A stretch of DNA of 64,000 nt from Poseidonocella sp. HB161398 (GCF_005870025.1 NZ_VATA01000013.1:83575-147574), one strand, 5' to 3'; counted from the first letter of the stretch, positions 20,501 to 29,839 are shown. Notes: generated from the letters alone by a model not told the origin. Numbers and translations: made by a program.

Positions 20501-20956
20501 GCGGCGCGCGGCGAACGGGCGGCGGAGATCCTGGCGGAGGGGCCGGATGCGGCCGGGGGCGCCGCGCTCGAGGCGGTGCTCGCGGAGGCCGCGGCGGTGC
20601 TCGACCACCCGGCGCTCCTGCCCTTCTTCGCCCCCGAGACCCTGGCGGAGGTGCCGCTCTCGGCGCATGTCCCGGCGCTCGGCCGCGTGCTCTACGGCAC
20701 GATCGACCGGCTGCAGGTGACCGGGACCGAGGTGCTGGCGGTCGATTTCAAGACCAACCGCACAGTGCCGGAGCGCCCGGAGGAGGTGCCCGAGGGGCTC
20801 CTGCGCCAGATGGGCGCCTATGCCGCAATGCTGGGGGCGGTCTACCCGGGAAAGCGGATTTCCACAGCGCTGCTCTGGACCCGGACGGCGACGCTCATGC
20901 CCTTGCCCCACGATCTCGTGATGGCGGCGCTGCTGCGCTCGACCCCAACATCTTGA
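17582..20956 (+). CDS. addA: AddA helicase-nuclease subunit
   Basis: UvrD-type SF1A helicase plus nuclease of 1124 residues. Walker A is AANAGSGKTRVLTNRVA and motif II is HILVDEAQDTSPEQWD, followed by FVVGDKKQSIYSFQGADP. Motif V/VI appear as RLMTVHGSKGLEAPVV and DRLLYVAMTRAEQ. A PD-(D/E)XK nuclease closes the protein (EVLAVDFKTNRTVP). The subunit is full length. With addB it replaces RecBCD in this organism. Confidence 0.96.
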   Translation: MTAVNEATRRQIEAARPGESTWLAANAGSGKTRVLTNRVARLLLSGVAPQNVLCLTYTKAAASEMQNRLFQTLGEWAMRPDAALRADLEKLGETGLDEERLLRARRLFARAIETPGGLKIQTIHSFCAALLRRFPLEAGVSPQFTEIDERTQAAMIERVVEEMADGPEAGLIDAMALQMGGEDIAGLSAQILHARADFARLPDEEALWETMGLLPGQSEADLVDCAFAPGDRKLLETLVPVLQSKGGNDGKAGAALARLAPFVPSMGLLKALEGPFLFGATAKTPFGPKTGSFPTKPTRAALGPELMEALDGLMSRVADARTVRLALTAAKRTAVLHRYAAALLPRVEAAKLARGWLDFDDLILRTRALLTDPAVAQWVLYKLDGGIDHILVDEAQDTSPEQWDVIRLLAQEFTAGEGTRGEVPRTIFVVGDKKQSIYSFQGADPREFDRMRGHFGTGLAAIGATLHSRGLAHSFRSAEAVLSAVDRTFPGVSGLGDPPEHVAFRSELPGRVDLWPAILPEKESGEEENADGWDPVDRLDPESPTAQLAQAVAKEVRELVDSAHLPAGSGKGRRIHEGDILVLFRRRGDLFFETMRALKAEGLEVAGADRIKLGEELAVRDLLALLAFLALPEDDLSLAAALRSPIFGWTEDDLFRLAHPRPAGSYLWTALRQAEMHPDTFAILDDLRNLADLRRPYDLLDRILTRHRGRARLIARLGPECEEAIDGLLQQALDYEQAEIPSLTGFLEWMAAEDVEIKRQAEAAGRAIRLMTVHGSKGLEAPVVILPDCAAFRNSGQDILLPREGSWPAWRLPRDELPPALMQAAERVAQAEAEERDRLLYVAMTRAEQWLIVAAAGKLGQQTTWYGQVQEGLVLAGARALSAPTGQGLRLETGDWAVAEPREAEAEEEAARPALPAWLRQTAKAPEHALPTLAPSGLGGAKALPGEGGDEETALRTGRQIHLLLEHLAGHPAAARGERAAEILAEGPDAAGGAALEAVLAEAAAVLDHPALLPFFAPETLAEVPLSAHVPALGRVLYGTIDRLQVTGTEVLAVDFKTNRTVPERPEEVPEGLLRQMGAYAAMLGAVYPGKRISTALLWTRTATLMPLPHDLVMAALLRSTPTS

Positions 20957-21017
20957 TTGATGCCCCGGCCTCCCCTAGGTAGGGGGCCAGCCTGAAGTTC
21001 ACGCCAAGGAGGCACCC

Positions 21018-21338
21018 ATGGCAACCGTCCCCGTGACCGACAACACTTTCGAAACCGAAGTCGTCAAGTCCGACGTTCCCGTCGTCGTCGACTTCTGGGC
21101 GGAATGGTGCGGTCCCTGCCGCCAGATCGGCCCGGCTCTGGAAGAGCTGGCCAAGGAATATGGCGACAAGGTCAAGATCGTGAAAGTCAATGTCGACGAG
21201 AACCCGGTCTCTCCGGCGCGTCTCGGCGTCCGCGGCATCCCGGCGCTGTTCCTGTTCAAGGACGGCCAGGTCGTGTCGAACAAGACCGGCGCGGCGCCCA
21301 AGGCCACGCTGCAGAGCTGGATCGACAGCGCGCTCTGA
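21018..21338 (+). CDS. trxA: Thioredoxin
   Basis: Cytoplasmic thiol-disulfide oxidoreductase of 106 residues with the active site WCGPC at 30-34, the cis-proline loop RGIPALFLF, and the usual [13 protein letters not shown] end. AAGGAGG precedes the ATG. It starts 61 bp after addA, in a spacer holding an imperfect GGCC...GGCC inverted repeat (about 20967-20990) that may separate the transcripts. The addA-trxA order is common in Rhodobacterales. Confidence 0.97.
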   Translation: MATVPVTDNTFETEVVKSDVPVVVDFWAEWCGPCRQIGPALEELAKEYGDKVKIVKVNVDENPVSPARLGVRGIPALFLFKDGQVVSNKTGAAPKATLQSWIDSAL

Positions 21339-21342
21339 TCCG

Positions 21343-21897
21343 ATGAGCGACGAGTTCCCCGGCTGGCACGGCACGACGATCATCGGCGTGCGCAGGGGGG
21401 GCCAGGTTGTCGTCGCAGGCGACGGCCAGGTCTCGCTTGGCAATACGGTGATCAAGGGCACGGCCCGCAAGGTCCGGCGTCTCTCGCCCGGCGGCCATGA
21501 CGTGGTTGCCGGCTTCGCGGGGTCCACGGCGGATGCCTTCACGCTCCTGGAGCGGCTGGAGGCGAAGCTGGAGGCCACGCCCGGCCAGCTTGCCCGCGCG
21601 GCGGTCGAGCTGGCGAAGGACTGGCGCACGGACAAGTACCTGCAGAAGCTCGAGGCGATGCTGATCGTCACCGACGGCAGGGATCTGTACGTGATCACGG
21701 GCGCCGGCGACGTGCTGGAGCCCGAGAATGACATCGCGGCGATCGGTTCGGGCGGCATGTACGCCCTTGCCGCCGCGCGCGGGCTGATGGAGACGGATCA
21801 CGATGCCGAGACCGTGGCGCGCAAGGCCATGGCGATCGCGTCGGATATCTGCGTCTTCACCAATGGCAATCTGACGGTCGAGGCGATCTCCGCCTGA
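21343..21897 (+). CDS. hslV: ATP-dependent protease peptidase subunit HslV
   Basis: Proteasome-like peptidase of 184 residues that forms a dodecamer capped by HslU. The precursor starts [10 protein letters not shown] and should be cut before Thr11 of [10 protein letters not shown], giving the catalytic N-terminal threonine. The [10 protein letters not shown] and [15 protein letters not shown] signatures are intact. It begins 4 bp after trxA. The partner gene hslU is not adjacent but 659 bp downstream, which is unusual for this normally tight pair. Confidence 0.96.
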   Translation: MSDEFPGWHGTTIIGVRRGGQVVVAGDGQVSLGNTVIKGTARKVRRLSPGGHDVVAGFAGSTADAFTLLERLEAKLEATPGQLARAAVELAKDWRTDKYLQKLEAMLIVTDGRDLYVITGAGDVLEPENDIAAIGSGGMYALAAARGLMETDHDAETVARKAMAIASDICVFTNGNLTVEAISA

Positions 21898-21902
21898 CCG
21901 CA

Positions 21903-21924
21903 GGGAGGGGGCTCCCCCCCTCCC
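21903..21924 (+). terminator. G-rich hairpin after hslV
   Basis: A perfect 9-bp stem (GGGAGGGGG at 21903-21911 against 21916-21924) with a 4-nt loop starts five bases after the hslV stop. There is no T tract. It resembles three other GC-only hairpins placed just after stop codons in this window. Confidence 0.6.
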
Positions 21925-22556
21925 CGCACCCCTCCCCCCGCTCCGGGGCAGGCCGCCCGGGAGGTGCCCCGCACCTCGGGCGAGGGCCTTGCAGAGGAAG
22001 AGCCGTGTGGCTCCCGCCGGATAGTCCCGAAGCTCCCCGAAGGCCCGATTGCCGAGCCTCAGGCAGGAACCGGGAACCTGGACGCTGAGGCTTTCCAGCC
22101 GGATGCCGCGGCAGCCCCTTGATCCGGCCAGATTTTCCGCCGCTCAGGCGAGCCAGCGCCCGGGATCCGCGCCGCGGGCACGAAGAGGAGCTCCACCACC
22201 GCCCGGTCATGGACCGTCCGCCCCCGGAGACTGCCGCAGGTTGACCTCGCTGCATCCCTCGCCAGGGAGGCGATGAGCGCCGGATTGGCGGCGGGCCGCG
22301 TGGCCTGCAGATGCGCCTGCAGCGGGCGGAGGGTCTGCGGCGAGGTCGAACACGTCCATGGCGGCTCGTCCTGTCCTGCGGCGCCGTGGGCTGGCAGCGG
22401 CAGGTCCGCCATGGCAAGAGGGATCGCCAGGGCGGACCGGGCCGGGCGGCCGGGCGCCGCCGATGGCGCCCCCGGCGCGCGGGAAGCCGGTTTCAACCCC
22501 TTCAAATCCGCGCCGCGGCTGCGTATGTGACCAGCCGAACCGAAAAGGACTGACGG
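21925..22556. other. hslV-hslU spacer without a confident gene
   Basis: This 632-bp stretch holds no gene I can support. On the minus strand, 22059-22412 is open for 117 codons from an ATG; the middle part (LQAHLQATRPAANPALIASL) looks protein-like, but no family is recognised, no clear ribosome site is present and both ends look random. It may be a decayed insertion. The hslU promoter should lie in the last 100 bp; hslU has AAAGGACTGACGG just before its ATG. Confidence 0.4.
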
Positions 22557-23873
22557 ATGACCACGCTCACGCCCCGCGAAATCGTTTCCGAGCTCGACCG
22601 CTTCATCATCGGCCAGAAGGAGGCCAAGCGATCTGTCGCCGTGGCGCTGCGCAACCGCTGGCGCCGCAAGCAGCTCGACCCGGCGATGCACGAAGAGGTC
22701 TATCCGAAGAACATCCTGATGATCGGCCCGACCGGCGTCGGCAAGACCGAGATCAGCCGCCGCCTGGCGAAGCTGGCCAAGGCGCCCTTCCTGAAGGTCG
22801 AGGCGACGAAATTCACCGAGGTCGGCTATGTCGGCCGCGATGTCGAGCAGATCATCCGCGACCTCGTCGACAGCGCCATCGCCATGATCCGCGAGCAGAT
22901 GCGCGAGGACGTGAAGGCGCGCGCCCAGCAGGCCGCCGAGGACCGGGTGATCGAGGCGATCGCCGGCAAGGACGCCCGCGAGGGCACGCGCGAGCGGTTC
23001 CGCGAGAAGCTGCGCACGGGCGAGCTCGACGGCCACGAGATCGAGCTGGAAGTCTCCGACACCTCCTCGCCCTTCCCGATGATGGACATCCCCGGCCAGC
23101 CCGGCGGCGGCATGGGGGGAATGGGCGGCATGAATCTGGGCGACATCTTCGGCAAGGCCTTCGGCGGCCGCAAGGTGACGCGCAAGATGACCGTGGCAGA
23201 CAGCCACGAGGTCCTGCTGCGCGAGGAGGCGGACAAGCTCTTGGACGACGAAACCGTGAACCGCGCCGCCGTCCATGCTGTTGAACAGAACGGCATCGTC
23301 TTTCTCGACGAGATCGACAAGGTCTGCGCCCGGCAGGAGGCGCGCGGCGCCGATGTCAGCCGCGAGGGCGTGCAGCGCGACCTGCTGCCGCTGATCGAGG
23401 GCACGACCGTCAACACCAAGTACGGCGCGGTCAAGACCGACCACATCCTCTTCATCGCCTCGGGCGCCTTCCATATCGCCAAGCCCTCGGATCTGCTGCC
23501 CGAGCTGCAGGGCCGGCTGCCGATCCGGGTGGAGCTGCGCGCGCTGACCGAGGAGGATTTCATCCGCATCCTGACCGAGACCGACAATGCGCTGACCCGG
23601 CAGTATGCCGCACTGATGGCGACCGAGGAGGTCAGCGTCGCCTTCACCGAGGACGGCATTGCCGCGCTGGCGCGGATCGCGGCCGAGGTGAACCGCTCGG
23701 TCGAGAATATCGGCGCGCGGCGGCTGCATACCGTGCTGGAGCGGGTCTTCGAGGAGCTGAGCTTCACCGCCCCCGACCAGCCGGGCAGCAGCGTCACCGT
23801 CGACGGCGCCTTCGTCGAGGAGCGGCTGGGCGAGCTGGCAGGCTCGGCCGATCTGAGCCGCTACGTGCTCTGA
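22557..23873 (+). CDS. hslU: ATP-dependent protease ATPase subunit HslU
   Basis: AAA+ unfoldase of 438 residues that feeds substrates to HslV. Walker A is [15 protein letters not shown] and Walker B is [10 protein letters not shown]. The I domain carries a glycine/methionine-rich stretch ([19 protein letters not shown]), common in alphaproteobacteria. The C-terminal sensor 2 region reads [14 protein letters not shown], and the end LSRYVL is the tail that inserts into HslV. AAAGGA lies about 10 bp before the ATG. Confidence 0.97.
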   Translation: MTTLTPREIVSELDRFIIGQKEAKRSVAVALRNRWRRKQLDPAMHEEVYPKNILMIGPTGVGKTEISRRLAKLAKAPFLKVEATKFTEVGYVGRDVEQIIRDLVDSAIAMIREQMREDVKARAQQAAEDRVIEAIAGKDAREGTRERFREKLRTGELDGHEIELEVSDTSSPFPMMDIPGQPGGGMGGMGGMNLGDIFGKAFGGRKVTRKMTVADSHEVLLREEADKLLDDETVNRAAVHAVEQNGIVFLDEIDKVCARQEARGADVSREGVQRDLLPLIEGTTVNTKYGAVKTDHILFIASGAFHIAKPSDLLPELQGRLPIRVELRALTEEDFIRILTETDNALTRQYAALMATEEVSVAFTEDGIAALARIAAEVNRSVENIGARRLHTVLERVFEELSFTAPDQPGSSVTVDGAFVEERLGELAGSADLSRYVL

Positions 23874-24032
23874 TCCGGCGGGCGCTTCCGCGGAGCTCCG
23901 CGGCGGCGCCCTCCCCGGGCCCGGGTGCCGGAAATGACCTCACGGCGGCGTGATACCGCCCGCATCCGGGGGTGTGAAGCCGCCGCAGGGCACGCTATAG
24001 AAGACGCAGCACGACCCCCAAAGGGAGTTCCC

Positions 24033-25193
24033 ATGATCCGTCTGCTGCTCAGCCTCGCCTGCCTTTTCTCCGCTTTCGCGCTGCCGGCGCGGGCGGAATT
24101 CGAGACACAGGCGAGTTCAGCCTATGTCGTCGACCTGACCACCGGAACGGTGCTTCTCGACAAGAATGCCGATGTGCCGCTGCCGCCGGCTTCGATGTCG
24201 AAGCTGATGACGGTCTACATGCTGTTCGAGGCGCTGCGCGACAATCCCAATGTCACGCTCGACACCCGCTTCGGCGTTTCCACCCGGGCGCGCGAGATGG
24301 GCGGCTCGACCATGTTCCTCAACGAGCGCGACCGCCCCACCGTGGACGAACTGCTGCACGGGATCATCGTGCAGTCGGGCAATGACGCGACCGTCGTCGT
24401 GGCCGAGGGGCTGGCCGGGACCGAGGACGCCTTCGCGCGGCTGATGAACCAGCGGGCCAAGGATCTGGGCATGACCCAGTCGACCTTCGCCAATGCCAGC
24501 GGCTGGCCGAACCCGATCCACCGGATGAGCACGCATGACCTGGCGATCCTCGCCAGCCACATCATCCAGGATTTCCCCGAATACTACGGCTACTTCTCCA
24601 TCCCGGAATGGGACTATGACGGCCGCGCGCCGCAGAACCGGTTCAACCGCAACCCGCTGCTCGGCCTCGGCATCGGCGCGGACGGGCTGAAGACCGGGCA
24701 CACGACCGAAGCGGGCTACGGGCTCGTCGGCTCGGCGATGCAGGGCCAGCGCCGCATCGTCTTCGTCCTCTCCGGCCTTCCCACGGCGGATTCGCGTGCA
24801 GAGGAGGGGGAGCGGATCGTCAACTGGGCCTTTCGCCAGTTTCTGAAGACCGATCTGCTGACCGAAGGCCAGAAAGTGGCCACCGCCCCGGTCTGGATGG
24901 GCGACGCGACCGAGATCGGCCTGGTCGCCGCTGCCGATTCCTCGGTGCTGGTCCCGGCGATCAATCTCGGCGAGATGACTGCGACGGTGGAATTCACCGG
25001 CCCGATCGAGGCGCCGGTCTCGGCCGGGCAGCAGGTGGCGGATCTGGTGGTGCGCCGCGAGGGGCTGCCCGACGCGCATATCCCGCTGGTCTCGGACCGC
25101 GACGTGATCCGCGGCGGCTTCGTGCCGCGCGTGCGCACCGCGACGACGGTGCTGGCGCAGAAGCTCGTCGGCCAGGTGAAGGGCCTGTTTTGA
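24033..25193 (+). CDS. D-alanyl-D-alanine carboxypeptidase (DacA/PBP5 family)
   Basis: Penicillin-binding protein of 386 residues that trims peptidoglycan pentapeptides in the periplasm. A signal peptide (1-21, ending PARA) is followed by the three serine-peptidase motifs SMSK, SGN and KTGH. A C-terminal beta-rich PBP5 domain begins near residue 290. AAGGGAG stands 6 bp before ATG 24033. It opens a six-gene run of overlapping genes to 29490; tmk starts with TTG inside its stop codon. Confidence 0.94.
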   Translation: MIRLLLSLACLFSAFALPARAEFETQASSAYVVDLTTGTVLLDKNADVPLPPASMSKLMTVYMLFEALRDNPNVTLDTRFGVSTRAREMGGSTMFLNERDRPTVDELLHGIIVQSGNDATVVVAEGLAGTEDAFARLMNQRAKDLGMTQSTFANASGWPNPIHRMSTHDLAILASHIIQDFPEYYGYFSIPEWDYDGRAPQNRFNRNPLLGLGIGADGLKTGHTTEAGYGLVGSAMQGQRRIVFVLSGLPTADSRAEEGERIVNWAFRQFLKTDLLTEGQKVATAPVWMGDATEIGLVAAADSSVLVPAINLGEMTATVEFTGPIEAPVSAGQQVADLVVRREGLPDAHIPLVSDRDVIRGGFVPRVRTATTVLAQKLVGQVKGLF

Positions 25194-25819
25194 ACCGCGG
25201 CCGCTTCATCAGCTTCGAGGGCATCGACGGCTCGGGCAAGTCGACCCAGGCGCGGCGCCTGGCCGAGAGCCTGCGCGCGCGCGGCCTGCCCGTCGTGCTG
25301 ACCCGCGAGCCCGGCGGCTCGCCCGGCGCCGAGGAGATCCGCCAGCTGGTGCTGACCGGCGATCCCGGGCGCTGGTCGGCGGAGACCGAGCTGCTGCTTT
25401 TCACCGCCGCGCGGCGCGACCATCTGGAACGGCTGATCGAGCCGGCGCTGGCGCGCGGCGAGACCGTCATCACCGACCGCTTCGCCGATTCCACCCGCGT
25501 CTACCAGGGCGCGGCCCGCGGCGATCTCCGGGCGCTGGTCGACCGGCTGCACGAGATGATGATCAGCCGCGAGCCCGACGTCACGCTGATCTTCGACATG
25601 GACCCCGCCACCGCGCTGGCGCGCACCAGAAGCCCCGACCGCGCGGGCTCCGAGGACCGGTTCGAGGGGTTCGGCCTGGCCTTCCAGGAGCGGCTGCGCG
25701 CGGGCTTCCTGGAGATCGCCGCCGCCCAGCCCGGGCGCTGCCGGGTGATCGACGCGGCAGGCACCGCCGACGAGGTGGCGGCACGGGTGCGCGACGCGCT
25801 GGGATGGACCCCGGCATGA
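25190..25819 (+). CDS. tmk: Thymidylate kinase
   Basis: Kinase of 209 residues converting dTMP to dTDP. It has the P-loop FEGIDGSGKSTQARRL, the DR(Y/F) motif TDRFADSTRVYQG, and the LID region ARTRSPDRAGSEDRFEG. The start is TTG at 25190, overlapping the previous stop by 4 bp; no upstream alternative exists in frame without losing the P-loop spacing. The tmk-holB pair is conserved across bacteria. Confidence 0.95.
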   Translation: MNRGRFISFEGIDGSGKSTQARRLAESLRARGLPVVLTREPGGSPGAEEIRQLVLTGDPGRWSAETELLLFTAARRDHLERLIEPALARGETVITDRFADSTRVYQGAARGDLRALVDRLHEMMISREPDVTLIFDMDPATALARTRSPDRAGSEDRFEGFGLAFQERLRAGFLEIAAAQPGRCRVIDAAGTADEVAARVRDALGWTPA

Positions 25820-26955
25820 GCGACCGCCCCGAGCCGGACCGGCTCCCCGACACGCCGCATCCGCGCGAGACGCCGCGGCTCTTCGGCCATGACGCCCTGC
25901 TGGCGGAGATCGCGCAGGCGATCGGCGGCGAGCGGCTGCATCACGGCTGGCTGGTCACCGGCCCCAAGGGCAGCGGCAAGGCGACGCTGGCCTGGGCGAT
26001 GGCCCGCGCGATCCTGTGCCGCGAGCCCGGCGGCGGCATGTTCGGCCCCGAGCCGGTGCCCGCCGACCTGCATGTCGACCCGCAGCACCCCGTTGCCCGC
26101 CGCGTCGCCGCGCTGTCCGAGCCGCGGCTGAGCCTGCTGCGCCGGCCCTATGACGAGAAGACCGGGCGGCTGAAGGCCGAGATCCCGGTCGATGCGGTGC
26201 GCGCGCTAAAGCGGTTCTTCTCGATGTCCGCAACCGATGGCGGCGCCCGCGTGGTGATCGTCGACAGCGCCGACGACCTGAACGTGGCGGCGGCGAACGC
26301 GCTCTTGAAGCTGCTCGAGGAGCCGCCGAAGAACACCGTGCTGATCCTGGTCAGCCACCAGCCCGGCCGCCTGCTGCCGACGATCCGCTCGCGCTGCCGC
26401 CTGCTGCGGCTGGCGCCTCTGGGCCCAGAGCCGCTGGCGGCCGCGCTGGAGCAGACCGGCGCCGAGATCCCTGCCGATCCGGCGGAGATGGCGCGGCTGG
26501 CGCGGCTGGCGGGCGGGTCGGTCGGCACGGCGGTCGGGCTCTGCCAGCTCGACGGGCTCGGGCTCTACGGCACGCTGCTGCGGCTGGTGGCCGGGATGCC
26601 CGACCATGACCGCGCCCTGGCGCTGGGTCTGGCAGAGGCGCTCTCCCCGCGCGAGGCGGAGCCGCAGCGGCTGCTGATGCAGGAGCTCCTGGGCACGATC
26701 CTGGCCGATCTGGCCCGCGCCGGGGTGACCGGCCGCGCGCCCGGCGACCTCGGCCCCGAGATGCAGGCCGCGCTCTGCCGGCTGTCGCCCGACCATGCCG
26801 CGGCGCAGGCCTGGGCCGGGGCGCAGGCGCGCATCGCCCGGCGGCTTGCCCATGGGACAGCGGTGAACCTTGACCCCGGCAGCCTCATCCTCGATATGGT
26901 ACACACGCTGGACGCCACCGCGTCCGACGCGCTCTTCCAGACCGGATCCGTGTAA
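25816..26955 (+). CDS. holB: DNA polymerase III delta-prime subunit
   Basis: Clamp-loader subunit of 379 residues. It shows the RFC-like pattern HGWLVTGPKGSGKATLAWA in the P-loop region, DLNVAAANALLKLLEEPPKNT (sensor region, from about residue 155) and the sensor 1 stretch VSHQPGRLLPTIRSRC. The typical zinc-binding cysteines of E. coli delta-prime are not conserved; only one cysteine (LCREPGG) stands in that place. It overlaps tmk by 4 bp and shares one base with tatD. Confidence 0.92.
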   Translation: MSDRPEPDRLPDTPHPRETPRLFGHDALLAEIAQAIGGERLHHGWLVTGPKGSGKATLAWAMARAILCREPGGGMFGPEPVPADLHVDPQHPVARRVAALSEPRLSLLRRPYDEKTGRLKAEIPVDAVRALKRFFSMSATDGGARVVIVDSADDLNVAAANALLKLLEEPPKNTVLILVSHQPGRLLPTIRSRCRLLRLAPLGPEPLAAALEQTGAEIPADPAEMARLARLAGGSVGTAVGLCQLDGLGLYGTLLRLVAGMPDHDRALALGLAEALSPREAEPQRLLMQELLGTILADLARAGVTGRAPGDLGPEMQAALCRLSPDHAAAQAWAGAQARIARRLAHGTAVNLDPGSLILDMVHTLDATASDALFQTGSV

Positions 26956-27764
26956 TGATTGCCCCCTCCCGCCCCCTTCTCGTCGACAGCCATTGCCATC
27001 TCGATTTCCCCGATTTCGACGGCGAGCTCGACGAGGTGATCGCGCGCGCGGGCGAGGCCGGGATCGGGCGGATGGTGTCGATCTGCACCAAGCCCGCCGG
27101 GCTGGAGAAGGTCCGGGGCATCGCCGAGCGCTACGCCCAGGTGTTCTTCGCCTACGGCATCCACCCGATGAGCGTGGCCGACCTGCCGCTGGTCACGGTC
27201 GAGGCACTGGTCGAGACCGCCCGGCATCCCAAATGCGTCGGCATCGGCGAGACCGGGCTCGACTACCACTACACCGCCGAGAGCGCCGCGAAGCAGCAGG
27301 AGAGCCTGCGGATCCATATCGAGGCCTGCCGCCGCACCGGTCTGCCCTTGATCATCCATGCCCGCGACGCCGACGAGGACATGGCGCGGATCCTGGCCGA
27401 AGAGCACCGCGCGGGCGCCTATGACTGCGTGATGCACTGCTTCTCGTCGACCGAGGCGCTGGCCGAGGCGGCGCTGGATCTGGGCTTCTATCTCAGCATG
27501 TCCGGCATCGCCGCCTTCCCGCGCTCGAAGGAGCTGCGGGCGATCTTCGCCAAGGCGCCGCTGGAGCGCATCCTGGTCGAGACCGACAGCCCCTATCTGG
27601 CGCCCCCGCCCCATCGCGGCAAGCGCAACGAACCGGCCTATGTGGCAAAGACCGCCGCGGTCGGCGCCGAGGTCTTCGGCCTGGCGCTCGAGGAGTTCAC
27701 CGCCGCGACCACCGCGAATTTCGACCGGCTCTTCTCCCGCGCGGCGGCCTGGGCTGCCGCATGA
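26955..27764 (+). CDS. tatD: TatD-family metal-dependent hydrolase
   Basis: TIM-barrel nuclease of 269 residues with the metal ligands in DSHCHLD, GETGLDYH, IIHARDADED and VETDSPYLAPPPHRGKRNEP. These proteins act as 3'-5' exonucleases on DNA or RNA and possibly in oxidative damage repair. It begins in a TAATG overlap with the holB stop, and the following MBL gene overlaps it by 4 bp. Confidence 0.93.
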   Translation: MIAPSRPLLVDSHCHLDFPDFDGELDEVIARAGEAGIGRMVSICTKPAGLEKVRGIAERYAQVFFAYGIHPMSVADLPLVTVEALVETARHPKCVGIGETGLDYHYTAESAAKQQESLRIHIEACRRTGLPLIIHARDADEDMARILAEEHRAGAYDCVMHCFSSTEALAEAALDLGFYLSMSGIAAFPRSKELRAIFAKAPLERILVETDSPYLAPPPHRGKRNEPAYVAKTAAVGAEVFGLALEEFTAATTANFDRLFSRAAAWAAA

Positions 27765-28561
27765 CGACGACGCTTTCGGTCACCATCCTGGGCTGCGGCT
27801 CTTCGGGCGGCGTGCCGCGGCTCGGCGGCATCTGGGGCGAGTGCAATCCCGACAACCCGAAGAACACGCGGCGGCGCTGCTCGCTGCTGATCGAGCAGGC
27901 CGGTCCGCAAGGCACCACCCGCGTGCTGGTCGATACCGGCCCGGACATGCGCCAGCAGCTCTGGGATGCCGGGGTCGGCGCGCTCGACGGGGTGGTCTAC
28001 ACCCATTCCCATGCCGATCATGTCCACGGGCTGGACGACCTGCGCCAGATCGTCTTCAACACCCGCGCGCGGCTGAATGTCTGGGCGGATGCCGAGACGC
28101 AGAAGGACCTGCTGGTGCGCTTTGCCTACGCGTTCGAGGCGCCCGAGGGATCGCCCTATCCGCCGATCCTGAACATGCACCGGATCGAGGGGCCGATCTC
28201 GGTGGTCGGCCAGGGCGGCACGATCACGCTGATCCCCTTCGATGTCGAGCACGGCTCGATCCATGCCAAGGGCTTCCGCTTCGCCGATATCGCCTACCTG
28301 CCCGATGTCTCGGACATTCCCGAGGGCTCCTGGCCCGCGCTAGAGGGGCTGCGGCTGTGGATCGTCGACGCGCTGCGCCGCACCCCGCATCCCAGCCATT
28401 CGCATCTGGAGAAGACGCTCGGCTGGATCGAGCGCGTGGCCCCCGTACAGGCAGTGCTGACCAACATGCATCACGATCTGGACTATGACGACGTCGCCGC
28501 GGAGACGCCGGAGCATGTCATCCCCGCCCATGACGGGCTGCGGCTGAGCTTCGACCTCTGA
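27761..28561 (+). CDS. MBL-fold metallo-hydrolase, PhnP-like
   Basis: Metallo-beta-lactamase-fold hydrolase of 266 residues. The N-terminus LGCGSSGGVPRLGG and the zinc motif THSHADHVHGLDDLR match the PhnP/phosphodiesterase branch. In E. coli PhnP cleaves a cyclic ribosyl phosphate from the C-P lyase pathway. Here the gene sits in a tmk-holB-tatD operon, so a phosphonate role is not implied; a general cyclic phosphodiesterase is as likely. It ends with a 1-bp TGATG overlap with the transporter gene. Confidence 0.88.
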   Translation: MTTTLSVTILGCGSSGGVPRLGGIWGECNPDNPKNTRRRCSLLIEQAGPQGTTRVLVDTGPDMRQQLWDAGVGALDGVVYTHSHADHVHGLDDLRQIVFNTRARLNVWADAETQKDLLVRFAYAFEAPEGSPYPPILNMHRIEGPISVVGQGGTITLIPFDVEHGSIHAKGFRFADIAYLPDVSDIPEGSWPALEGLRLWIVDALRRTPHPSHSHLEKTLGWIERVAPVQAVLTNMHHDLDYDDVAAETPEHVIPAHDGLRLSFDL

Positions 28562-29490
28562 TGGGCGCGCTGATCGAGGTCGTCCTTCCCGTCTTCTTCG
28601 TCATCGGCTTCGGCTACCTGGCCGCCTACCGCAAGTGGATCAGCTCCTCTTCGGTCGACGGGCTGATGGTGTTCAGCCAGAAATTCGCGATCCCCTGCCT
28701 GCTGTTCCTGGCGATCTCGCAGCTCGACCTGACCCAGTCCTTCGATCCGCGGCTGCTCTTCAGCTTCTATGCCGGGGCGACGACGGGCTTCGCGGCCGGC
28801 ATCTTCGGGGCGCGCGTGCTCTTCAAGCGCGACTGGGAGGACAGCATCGCCATCGGCTTCTGCTGCCTCTTCTCGAACTCGCTGCTTCTCGGCCTGCCGA
28901 TCAGCGAGCGCGCCTATGGCGAGGCCTCGCTGGCGGCGAACTACTCGATCATCTCGATCCACTCGCCCTTCTGCTACCTGCTCGGCATCACCCTGATGGA
29001 GATGGTGCGCAACCGCGGCATGGGCCGGGCGCAGACCGCGCGGGCGGTGCTGAAGGCGATGTTCTCGAATTCGCTGATCATCGGCATCCTGCTGGGGCTG
29101 ATCTTCAACCTCTCGGGCGCGGCCATGCCGGGCGTGCTTTCCGACGGGCTGGAGCTGATGCGCCGCGCCGCGCTGCCGACCGCGCTCTTCGGGCTCGGCG
29201 GGGTGCTGGTGCGCTACCGCCCCGAGGGCGATCTGGTGGCAGCGGGCTTTGTCGTGGCGGTCTCGCTGATCCTGCATCCGGCGATCACGCTGGGGCTCGG
29301 CACCGGGCTCGGCGTGCCGCATGACGTGCTGCGCAACGGCGTCATCACCGCGGCGATGGCGCCGGGGGTGAACAGCTTCCTCTTCGCCGACATGTACGGC
29401 AAGGCGCGGCGGGTGGCGGCGACCGGGGTCCTGCTGGGCACCGCGGGCTGCGTGCTCACCGCCTGGATCTGGCTGCAGCTCCTCGGCTGA
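28561..29490 (+). CDS. AEC-family transporter
   Basis: Auxin-efflux-carrier-like membrane protein of 309 residues with about ten hydrophobic helices in two halves. The first runs VVLPVFFVIGFGYLAAYRKW and the second includes NSLIIGILLGLIFNLSG. Typical bacterial members export or import malonate, malate or other small acids; no substrate can be read here. It is the last gene of the overlapping run starting at 24033. Confidence 0.88.
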   Translation: MGALIEVVLPVFFVIGFGYLAAYRKWISSSSVDGLMVFSQKFAIPCLLFLAISQLDLTQSFDPRLLFSFYAGATTGFAAGIFGARVLFKRDWEDSIAIGFCCLFSNSLLLGLPISERAYGEASLAANYSIISIHSPFCYLLGITLMEMVRNRGMGRAQTARAVLKAMFSNSLIIGILLGLIFNLSGAAMPGVLSDGLELMRRAALPTALFGLGGVLVRYRPEGDLVAAGFVVAVSLILHPAITLGLGTGLGVPHDVLRNGVITAAMAPGVNSFLFADMYGKARRVAATGVLLGTAGCVLTAWIWLQLLG

Positions 29491-29839
29491 GCCTCGCCGG
29501 TGCCAAGCGCCGGCGTCCCCGGATCTGCGGTCCCGACCGCGCGAGCGACGTCCGCTGTCCCAAAGTGCCGCCGCGGCGCCCCTGGTCATTGCCGCATGAT
29601 GCAGGTTCCGCTTCCGCAGGACGGCATCTGCAAGGCTCCGCGGCAGGAGATACCCGACCTTCCCGGACCACGGCGGAACGCTCCGGCAGGCCTCCGCGAA
29701 GGTCCCGTGTCCCGCTCCCCAGGAGTTGGCGGGATCACCCGGATTTTCTGAAGCTCGCCGCGGAAAACTGGCGTCATGCAGCCCAAGCGCGTGACACTTC
29801 CCCGCGAGGGCTGGCGCGCTGCCATTGTCCAGCCGACGG
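29491..29839. other. Spacer without a supported gene
   Basis: This 349-bp stretch lies between the convergent AEC gene and the repeat protein gene. No open frame shows family features and no T-rich terminator is evident. A GCCGGTGCCAAGCGCCGGC inverted repeat (29496-29514) just after the AEC stop could serve as a weak terminator. Confidence 0.4.

Noticed and set aside
17987..20911. Open frame of about 974 codons opposite addA
   Set aside because: Same antisense artefact of high GC; addA motifs are complete on the plus strand.
22059..22412. 117-codon minus-strand frame between hslV and hslU
   Set aside because: Kept only as a remark: one short stretch is protein-like, but no family, ribosome site or neighbour supports it.
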